Assembly: GCF_040954835.1 (NCBI RefSeq)
Contig: NC_090716.1
Coordinates: 4,017,605-4,081,604 of the forward strand
Source: Lepisosteus oculatus
Taxonomy: Eukaryota > Chordata > Actinopteri > Semionotiformes > Lepisosteidae
DNA: 64,000 nt
Direction: 5' to 3'
Shown: one piece after another, positions 1 through 10,700 of the stretch
Layout: every line of letters begins with the position of its first letter
Position numbering within the stretch: position 1 is the stretch's first letter
The notes under the pieces: model-generated
Told to the model about the DNA's origin: nothing
Databases searched by the model: none
Seen by the model: the letters and a program-made list of their open reading frames with translations, nothing else
Program-made: the position numbers and the translations under genes

Positions 1-400
1 TGTGCAGATACCAGCTGGTTTGATCTCGGGCGCCACACCTGAATGTGGACCAATACCAGCCACGTGAGACGACGGCAAAGTTAAAAAACTAAGAAAATCA
101 AATGAAAATCAAGTGAAGAAGAACTTGAGCAAAAGCCGTGAGACGGCAGGTCCACCAAAAACAAAGGACTGGAAAACACTTCGTTGGGAGTCCTAAAAGT
201 TTGGAATCTAAGCCGTGTACTTCATGATAGCCACCGGCAAACATCAGCATCAGAGAGAAGTGCTGAATAATTCAGCTGAGGTAAAAATATGATGGTAAAA
301 AAAAAAACAAACTTTGGTGACCCAAGTGCGAGACCTGAAAAGGCGAGGGACAGACGAAGACATTTCAGGCGTTCGCTAATAAAGTGACAGGCTCAGCGGG
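1..400. other. gene-free window edge downstream of FNBP4
   Basis: No coding exon or RNA gene is recognisable. A plus-strand AATAAA at 378-383 could be the poly(A) signal of a gene converging from the left, but no exon supports that. The minus-strand FNBP4 transcript probably ends near position 400. Confidence 0.4.
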
Positions 401-420
401 TTGTTTTTTTTTAAAAAAAG

Positions 421-426
421 TTTAAT
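421..426 (-). terminator. FNBP4: putative FNBP4 poly(A) signal (ATTAAA)
   Basis: On the minus strand this reads ATTAAA, the commonest variant of the poly(A) signal. It lies about 1.3 kb after the FNBP4 stop codon. A run of A and T at 400-420 follows it, where cleavage would be expected. The implied 3' UTR runs from 1769 to about 400 and contains no other recognised feature. Confidence 0.4.
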
Positions 427-1769
427 ACTTATTTACAAAATGTACAAAGGCGTGAGTGTATTCAAAACCCCCAGAGCAGAGTGCTGAAAGTTGGAAGGGG
501 GGGAGGGGGAGGGGTAACAAAGCAAACCCAAAGGCTGATGCTTAGTATCTGGAAATTGGCAGGTTGGGCACAACGTGCAGGCCAGCAGAGTGAATGCGTT
601 TCACGGGGAGAACACAGCTGCAATTAAACTGGCACACACCCCCCCCAAGTCCTCAGAGATGCTGCACCACAGATTTTAGAGCAGGGGTTAGAAAAGACCC
701 CCCCCGTACCCCCACGATAATCAACACAAAGCATCAAAATGCAGTGAGAACAGGACAGCAGAAACCCTGCACACCTCCTGGGCTATGGCCACTTGTGGAA
801 ACAAACCCCTGTAAGAGGAATGAGCTCTGGTGTAAAGCTCACCCTGAAGAGCCCAACTCATTCCCTCCCCATCCCCGTTGTGGAAACGAAGCCTTTGCTA
901 ACCTCGCCAGAGACAAGCTCCATGGCGATCCGGCTTTCAAAAGTCTTGGGTCAGAGGGGAATAATCCCACAGAAGTGAAACGGACACCCCGCTTTGCAAA
1001 AAACACCCCCGCTGTTTTGCAAATAAAAAAACAAAACAAAATGAAATGCCTTAAATGAAATACTTTTTTTTTCTCCTTATAGAAGGACACAATTGGTTTA
1101 ACACAGCTGTAGCTAAACCTTACTAAAAAAAAAATATATATATTGGGCAACAGTCTTTCACGGTCAGCATTAAAACACAGCAGGACCTCCGGAGCACAGA
1201 ATAAAAAGTGGACAAAAACTGGAAAAAAGTAAACAGATAGAACTGAAGTAGTTAAAAATCCATGATTTTTCAGAAAGTACTTCTCTGTCTTTTTGGCATA
1301 CTGGATGGGATCGATTTCACCCTTTGCCAGTATGGACCTGCACAGGGGCCTGTCAAGGGCCCCTGTGCCTTTGCCCCGCTACCACAAAATGCGCTCTGTT
1401 TCCCTCAGTCCGTGGAAATCCTGCGGTTTGCCGACTTCCACCTTTACATCTGGAAATCTCAATGGCAGAACCAGGCAACCAGGCAGAAGGAGGTGGTGGG
1501 GGGGGGCTGGGAAGGTCATGGCTTTCGACGTCAAAACTGATCCACCTGACCCAGTCCTGCCCCCTCCTCCGAGAAACACTGACGCAAGAGCTTACAAAAA
1601 ATACCCCTCCCCCCCCTACAAAAGAAGGCAGTTTCAACTCGGCCTCAGCGCACGCTGTTCACTTTTAAGCTTTGGCCATTTTCTAAACTTACAAAAACGG
1701 TTTTCAAAGTCCGTGTAAACTGGCAAAGATGTTCCGGGAGCACTGTATGAAAGAACGCGGGAGTCCAGG

Positions 1770-4700
1770 CTAGGAGCTCTGCATAACTTTCCTTCTCTTC
1801 AGTCTGTCTCTCCAGTCCACGGGAAGAGCCTCGAAGTTGGCGTTTTTCCCAGCTTTGCCGCTGCAGAGAAAAAGAGCAAAAAGGTGTCAAAATCTCTGAA
1901 AGAGGTTTCAGCGATTGAAAACGTTGGCTGCCCCAGCAAAGAAGAATGATGCACGATGAAACCTCCCGGAGTATAAACTCAAAAAATACTGGCGCTGAAC
2001 GTACAGACTTGATGAGCTACAGTTCGTGCCCCGGTCGGTCCACCAGTCGCCAAGGAGCATGAGAGAACACGGCGCCCTGGAGTCTGGGGGCTAATACGAC
2101 GGGATACTGGGAAGTCTACAGAGACCCGCGGCTGGGGGTGCTTACGTGACGAGCTGCTGCTGTTTCCACTCCTCGATGCGCTTATGGTTCTGCTGGTCGC
2201 GGTCCTCGTCGCTGGAGCTCGATTTCTCCTCCTCGTCCAGTTCCTTCTGGATGCTCTGCCACTTCTTCACCAGGGACGGCATCTTCGTCTTGCTCTTCTT
2301 TGCCTGCGGAGAGCGAGAGGAAACCATCCTCTTATTGGCCTCAGCTTGAGGAGGGAATCGGAAGCAGGGAACTGCTTTACCTTGAGGGCAAAGGTCAACA
2401 GCCCAGTTCTGGACAGCTGGTTTGACAGCTCCCATCTTACTCACATCAAGGTTCTTCCAGACCTCAACGCCCAATTAAGCTCGTAATTTGGTTAACCAAG
2501 AGAACTCCTTCCTCAAATGGTGAAGGGGAATCAGATCGTGTTAAATAAAGTCATTTACAAATTATGCAAGACATCAACTGCTTAAAGGATCACAATTTGA
2601 ACACGAGTAGGGTGCTCCTTACTAACAAGCGATTTAAATTAAGCCTTCCTCAGTGATAAAGCACTACATCACATATCTTGTATTGCTTCCTTATATAATT
2701 AAGTTATAATGGCATCACCTGCTACCAGTACAACTAATCACAAGAGCCAATATACAGACACTGAAATAATAATGCTGGGAGTAAATGTTACAATTAAAAT
2801 GTGCCAAGTACAATCTTCTACGACATATGGTGATCGACCAACCTAGCAAGAGCCCCCAGAGGGCTGGACAGAGAGCTGCCTGCACAAAAATAAAGGGAAA
2901 ACAGTATGCCCACCTTGTCCTTTTTCACTTTTTTCATTTTCTCCATGGCCTGCATTTTGCCTGCAGCCTGGTCAGCAACACTGGATGACGGGGCAGGAGG
3001 AGGAGGCTGAGAGGGGGGCGCTGGGCCAGTAGGGGCCCCCGTCTCAGCGGGTGGCGTGGGGACTGCCACCGCCGAGACCCCCCAGTAAACAGGGGCAGAC
3101 ATCATAGGACCTGCAGGGACAGACGTACACAGGCCTGCATTAAAAAAAAAAATCGCCAACTTCGGCTGTTAAACAGGCTTAACGGGAAACATGAATCACC
3201 CCGCTCACTGACTCACTCCCTAAGGATCCATTTAACATTTGGGATTTATAATGCACATCAGGACTGAATTAAGCAATGGCATGTTTGACTACACTCTGCA
3301 GAGAATGGCACCGACTAACGTTCCCATAAACGACTTATAAATATATGAAATGATTCTCATAGAAATAGCCACAGAAATGGATAAGCAAGTTCCCTCCTAA
3401 AACATACTTACTAAAAAAAACACCTTTACACTATGATTTACTCCTGCTTCTAAACTTCAGATTTAGAATTAAAACTACTTTAATAAACTAGGGTACAATC
3501 ACTTATAAAATTCCCCAGGCAGGGTTTTGAATTGGGCTCCGCCCCTTGCTCCCAGAATGCAGTGGTGCTCTCACCTGCGGACACGGCGGGCTGGCTGTAC
3601 AGGATGGGGCTGCTGCCGATGGTGACGGTCTTCTGGGCGGGGCCGGGGGCGGAGCTCGGCGCCCTCCGCTTCACTGCCTTAGCCGGCGGGCTGGGCGGGC
3701 GGGCCGGCTCGCAGGGCTGAGAGAAAGAGCGCAGAACAGCGTCAGCCAGCCCTCCTCCCCTGCTAACACAGCACAGCACAACAACACCCGTCCTGGTCCT
3801 TCCAAAACCAGGTTCTACGTGGCGAACTCTCAAACATACGTTTTAGAGGAAATTTGCCCAAACACAGTGAATACAGCGACACTGTCACGACCTCTTTCAG
3901 AGCTTGTTGGCAAGGATCTGGACAAGACAGGTTTCTGTAAATCATACGTGGACATCTGGAGAACAATGCCACTGCCTGATCATGATAAGCATAAGGTTGA
4001 GGAATTCAGTGATTGGAGGTTCTGGGATTCTGTGGCACTGTTGAGGTGGGTTACAGAACAGAAGGAAAAATCATTTTCATAACCATGTTGTTCGAGCTCC
4101 TTCTTGCTTGCATCACGTAGTAGTTATAGATTAAAGGATGTGAACCTTTTTGGTCTTGAGCAGGGCAAGTCACAAGGGGAACTGATTCAAGCTCTGGAAA
4201 TCCTCAAAGTCAGCCCAGAAAACCTTGTTTTCAAGATCAACAGTGAATGAACTGGCTTCATCATTCTTTTTTCCGCCTCTACTCACAGCTGGTGTGTGGT
4301 GATTGTACTGGCGCACTCTGGCTGCCATGGAGGCTACACACTGTAAAGTGCCTGGAGTGGAGTGTCCAAAAAAGCACCGTGTAAGTGTAAGTATTATTAT
4401 AAACAGAAGACACAAGCAGAGGCTCAATGGAAGTGTATTTTAAATCGAGAATAGGAGGCATTAATTTTTTTTACAAAATGGTTTGTGTCAAGACCTTGGC
4501 TTCTCTCAGGAAGAAGCTGGAGGAGGTGCTCCGATCAATGAGCAACTAGGTACCAAACGAGCCAGCCAGGGGCCCAGACCGCTACTCCTCAGTGGTTTGT
4601 TACCCCAGCCTCTCCCCCCCACCAGTCCTACCTTGGCAGTGGACCCCGCCGTGGGCTGAGCGGGCTTGCGACTGGCCTCTTCCTCAGTCCCTGGAGCGGG

Positions 4701-7700
4701 AGGCTCCCCGTCCTCGTCCTCCATCTCCACTTCCTCAATCTCCCCGTCCTCGCTGAGGGGTGGCGGAGGGGGCGGGGGCGGCGAGTCCGGGGGCGGCGGT
4801 GGGGGAGGGGGGCACTCGTCAGGCAGGGGCGGGTCAGTGGGCGGCGGGAGTGGGGGCTGGGTCAGGGTCCAGTAAGAGGCCATCCCCTGCTGCACAGGGG
4901 CAAGGCCCATGAAACTGCTGGCACCTGTAAGAACGGTCATGCCATGATGAGCCAAGCACATGAGGGAAGTCTTCCAGCAACTGTTAACAGTGGGTTTTCT
5001 AGTCACGCTAACAGCCAGGTCATCCAACGGTGACTTTTTACATCCAAAAGACAGAGAGAGAGGTCTTTCAGGAACCGTAACTGCAGCACGCTATTCAAGA
5101 ATATTTAGAAAAACCACAAAGCCACGTTGAATGACCCCATATCTTTTTTAAAAGGGAAAACATGCCTTAAGCTAGAGATTAGTGCTAGAAGCTGTAAAAA
5201 TGCCTAACTTATCAAGCTGTTCCATGTGGCTTTGACAAAAACACAAACAGGTTGTCAGTGAAAAAACAGCACGGCATGATTGAGCATGTGACCTCTGACC
5301 TGTATAGACCCCCGGGGGTTCAGGCGGTGGTTTCAAGTCGCCAGGGACCACAGAGCTGTGCTCGGCAGGACCAGAGGTGCCCCCTCCTTCAGCCTCCTTC
5401 TCCCCGTCCACGTCGGGAAACTCCCACTGCGAGGCGCTGGTCTGATCGTTGACATAGAAATACCGTCTGTGTTCTCTAGAGCAGAGGAAACAGAAAGAGA
5501 GCCGTCTCAGCAACGTCAGGAGCCCCTGCAGGCAACGCAAATGCTGCACAGCTGCAGTGGACTGAACTGCTGTGAGCAAAGGCAGGAGGGAGCCCGAGAG
5601 CTGAGCTGTGCACAATTCTTTGGGGGTAACTGCGTCAGTGGCCCAGGGAGCCCAACAGTTACCCAAGACAAAGTCAGAGTCCGGAGGGAAAAAAATGGTC
5701 TCTCGCCGACAGCAGGAAGGGGGCACACAGAACACCCCTTCCGGACAGTAAAGGAACCCACCTTGTTTGCAAAATACATACATGATCAAGTCCCAGCTGG
5801 TGCAAAAAAAGGGATGAATTTGAGACCACCAGGAAAAAACAAAAAAGTGTCAAAAACAAACTGCTTGACACAGAAATTGAAAATCAAAGTCCCAGAAGCC
5901 TGAACCTAAAGTGATGCTCCAAGGAAGTTAAAAAAAGAGCTGTGGTATATAAGAATTACATTACGGAACACAGAGTAAAAAGAGCAAACAGAAAACAATG
6001 GAAAAAAAAAGTAGTCTGACCTGCACGTCCGGGAAAATTCTCGGTCTTCTCTCTTACTGATGCCGTGACACGTTTTCCTCCAGGATGTCTCTGTCACTCA
6101 TTCTCTCACCGAAGGGGTCGTCCTGCAAAGCGTACAGCTCTCGCGTGCGCAACCACCTTCCTAGAAACTACGGTACCCTTCCGCTGTCACGGCCCCACAG
6201 AGAGGAGGGCCCACGGCAGGCATTGTGGGGGAGGGCGCGTTTCTCGTTTAGTTGGACAGGCCCGTTTTATTCTGTCTTTAGGGTCTGGTGCTACAGACCG
6301 GTCCAAATAGTCAGTTGCACGGGGGAGAAATTCGCTGCCTTCGCCACGGCTGCTGCTGCTGCTGTGGTTCCATTTTAACCCCCCATTATTAAAACTCGCA
6401 GAATTGCATCATCTAGCGGAGGTGATGTCACAGCTGAGGTCAGCTGGGGTCAGGGGAGTGAAAGGTGAAAAAGGTAGAGAGAGCGTACCTGTCCCAGTGG
6501 CAGAGCCAGCCCTTAGGTGTGGCGTTAAGTTCATAATGTTTAATCTGTTCGGCAGCTTCTTGAAGCCTGCGCTTCAGATAATTTCCATTCAGAGCTCCTT
6601 CTCGCCAGTCTGTGATCCGAGTCTGTGTAGAGAGAAGGGAGGAATAAGTCAGAGGGAAGAAAATTTCTTACAGCACACTACTACCGACATTCAACAGCTT
6701 CAAAACTATTAGCGCATCAGCCAGGAAACCGGCACAGGTGTTGACCCCTGTCGCAGAAATTGAATTTGGGTATTGCAGCGTGAAACCCAGAGCTAAGCAC
6801 AGGGATTTTTAAAATGTTGTTCTACAGTAACTAGTCCTGCAGTATTTCAAGAACTGGAGCAAGCGACTTGAGGACACAAAGATAACGTCCAAGTGAAAGT
6901 AACAGACAGCCAAACAAGTTAACGGTACTGCAACATAATAGCCTCTGTTGTCTACAGAAATAATTTGGTAATTCCAACTATATCAACCATCAAAAGATAC
7001 TTCTGATTTATAAGTACAACCACTTCACAAAGCTATCATAAGGAAAAAAGTTTGCAGCAGGTGCACCGATATAATACTGGACACAAATTGATTACACTGA
7101 CTGATGCCAGATATCACCCCAGTGCTCATCACCAGAATTGATCATTAATCATTGTTACTTACTGAAGTGATTAAGTAATGACTGATGAAGTAAAATGAGC
7201 CCAAACAGTCAATAATTATCCAAACTTTGTATACTTACTTTTTTCAAAATCATAGAGCTATTCATTTCTTTTGACACTCAGTATATTTTAGTTTTACTTT
7301 GTGTTACCACGATTTGCATTTTTGACATGATAAAGCTACAATATTTATTTTTACTGTAAATTTGCATCCCTACTGAAAAGGTTCATCAACCTATTTATCA
7401 CTGTCTATACTGCCGGTATAGTAGCAATCAGCCAAGGTCAGAATTGAGTATCTCTAAATATTTTAAGAATGAGACAAGCCTGAACTATCGGGTGTGTTCT
7501 CCCAAGAATCAAACAATTTCATTACCTCTGTCTGCAAGAGCAGCAGCTGGAAGTTAGATATGGTCTTTTTGTTAATCCCCAGAAATTCCATTTTGCTGGT
7601 TAAGGTGTTTGCAAGCTCTCCAATCTGAAACTGGGCGGGAAAAAAAAGAAAATGCATTGGGGTAAAAAATGTCACCACACGACCTTATAGTAAGAAACAT

Positions 7701-10700
7701 TTCATCTTCACGGTTAGCAATATGCAACTGAAAAATGGGTGGGAATTCTGGAGCGTGTAGGAGCCAGGCAGCAGCAAGGCCCCAGAATTCAGACCCAGAA
7801 GACCAACGTTACCTTGAGATCCGCCGTCTCCTCCTCCTCCTTGGGGACCGGTCTGGGTTTGGGCTTCTCCACGGAGACCTCTGCTTCCACCTGCTCGTCC
7901 TCCTCTTGCTTCTCATTCAACTTGGAATGTGCTGCAAGAAAACCACCACACCCCTCAGCATCTAGGAAACACGGCACTCCGGACTGCAGGCACGCGCGTG
8001 TGCAAGCGCCCTCATACATTTAAGAAATCAATAAAACGGGGAAGAAACAGCACAAACAATTACACATCCGAACAACAAAATGACAAGTGAACCTTTGTGT
8101 TCCTAGACAGACTGTACAACCTGATGCGGTTATTCCAAATCCTCTAAAGCCCTAAGTCAACTTTGAGCACGTCTTCAAAATAAACAGCGAAACAGGACCC
8201 AAGTTACACAAGTGGAAACTACATGGACACGAATTTAAAAGCAAGAGCAGAAGGCACTTTCTTTACCCAGTGGGTTGCAGGAATACGGAACCGGGCCATG
8301 CTGCTGAAGCTGGATGAGCTGCTCGGATCAATTAACTAACTGCCAAATCGGCCAGACGTGCCAAATATAAGAGAGGTTTCAAGCTGGTGCCCCACGCGAT
8401 TCCCCTAAAACCCATCTGCAAGCCCTGGATCATACCGGTGTCGGGGGGGTCTGGGCTATTCCTCCCTGCCTTCTCCGAGCCGCGGCTGTTGGACTCCGGG
8501 CTGGCGGAGCGCAGGAAAGACGTCTTCCACTTGGGCTTCCTGAGAAGGGCGCTGCGGCCGCCCTCCTGGCTGACGTCGGAACAGGGGCTGGAGCCTCCGG
8601 CACTACCATCCCCCTCCTCTAGGGCGCGCAGCTCTGCCTGCAGGGGAAGGGAGAGGGAGGTCACAGACACCTTCAAGAGGACAGATGCGCTACATGTTCC
8701 AAGTCCTTTTTTTTTTTTAAATAGGAAGGGCAGCCTTTTGAAATCCGTACCCAAGGCCTAGATCAAACCTGACTAACTCCCCCTAGAGGAGCATAACCCT
8801 GGTGCTGGATGGCTGGTGTCTCTGCAGGTGTTGGTTCCAAACCTGGCTTTACCAACTGAATCAGCTCATTACTGGCTTAAGGGGACCAATTAAAGACCTT
8901 CTACCGGCTGTTTAGATGCTGGAGTTTTTTTTGTAGAGATCTAGAAAACCCCCAGGACCAGAACTGTATCCGTGCCCAGACACCGAGAAGCGACAAGTCC
9001 CCACCTTCTTCCTCTCTAGCGCCAACTCCAGCTCGATGGTATCTTCCTCCATCTCTTCCTCCTCCTCCACCGCTTCCCCTTCTGAGCTCTCTCCTGATTG
9101 GGCGTTGCTGCGGGGGTCACCCTGGGAATGGGCGTCCGCCTCCGCGGGGGCGGGGTCTTCCACAGGCTGCCCCTCCCCCTCCCCAGACTCCTGCTTGCCC
9201 TCCACCACGGAGATGACCTTCTTCCTCCATCGCTCCTCAGCCTCCTTCACCTCGTCCGGGATGAGGGGAGCCAGCAGGGACGCGGCGACCCCTTGCCTCT
9301 CCTCTTCCTCGCTGGTCAGGGCCACCACACTCTCCATTACTTCCTGCTCGGAGGGACAACAAGCAATGCAACTTGAACAAAGCAACGGGCTAATTTTATA
9401 ATTCCTGCAACTAAACCTATTTCAAAGCAATAGAAATGACATTTTAAGCAGATTTTTTACATGCAGTATTGCCTGTACCACTGAAGTTACCCAAACCTGA
9501 CTTCAGCTCTGAACAGACCTTTTTGACTTCTTTCTTGACGGCTGGCACAGCGGCGGGGACTGTCGAGTTCTGCTCGGAGTAAAAACCGCCGCTCTGTGTC
9601 GTACTGGTGCCGTTGACTGCCACACTGGAACTACAAAAAAAAATGTTAAAGGTTACTGCGTACTAGGGTTCCATCTCATCCTTAAAAAAAACTGCAAACC
9701 TTAATCTCACGGTTAAACTAGAAAAATGAAAATGAAAACATCCAGAGGAAAGACATGACAGAAATTGGGACTTTACTGACGTGACGCTGGAGTGAGATGT
9801 TTGTGGCTGTCCTACTTCACACACACCCAGGTGGAAATCCTGGCATGTAAACGAGGCACGACATTAGGCGGTTGCAATGGAACTATTGGGGAACAAGGAA
9901 GGGTGGGGGGGGAATCTGAAAGGGTAATGGGACAGAAAACCTCCAACAACATCCTAAACGTATATCAATGTGCTTTGGCATGTGGTCGTGTAAAACCCAT
10001 CACAGGCTAATGCATCGAGCAAACTTTTCTAAACATCCAGCCATTTTCTAACCATCGCATGGGACACCAGGCCATTGTAGAGCACACACTCTTAACATCA
10101 ATTTTCCCTGAAGCCACTTAACCTACTGGCGTGTCTCTGGACTGTGGGAAGAAAGCCATGTGAACGCAGGGAGACCATACAAACTCAACACAGATATCAC
10201 CCCCTGGAACTGAACCCAGGGCCCCAGTGCTGCAAGGCCGCAATACTACCCAGTGCGTCACCATGCCACGCCTATTCTAAATGATCACCTTCAAAATATT
10301 TCCCTAGTAAACAAAGACAACGCCATGGCCAGGATGGTCTCCAAACCTGAAAAGCCTGCTCTCTTGTTTCGTTCTTCTCACAAAAGAAGCAGCAACGCGT
10401 GCAGTGCCAAGAGCATGCAGTTCGTCCGGCACGGTACCTGTCAGGGTACTGCTGCAGGTCCTGCACCTGGTGCGCCAGGTAATGGGGGAGCTGCCAGGTG
10501 ACCTCATTGGTGTGGGTGTTCCAGTAGTAGTAACACCCCGTGTTCTCATCCCAGACCTCCTGCCAGTCTCCCATCTCCACGCCCACTGGTACAGGGAGGG
10601 AAACCAACACATGACATTCAGGGAAACATTCATCAGCAAAGGAGAAAGATCAGAATCTGACCCGGAAAGACCACCCCCCGTCTCCTCCAGAGCGGACTGA

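Noticed and set aside
4666-4875. glycine/serine-rich plus-strand ORF
   Set aside because: It is the antisense reading of the FNBP4 polyproline exon.
8387-8761. 124-codon plus-strand ORF
   Set aside because: It is antisense to FNBP4 exon 8, whose minus-strand reading has conserved protein content and correct splice sites.
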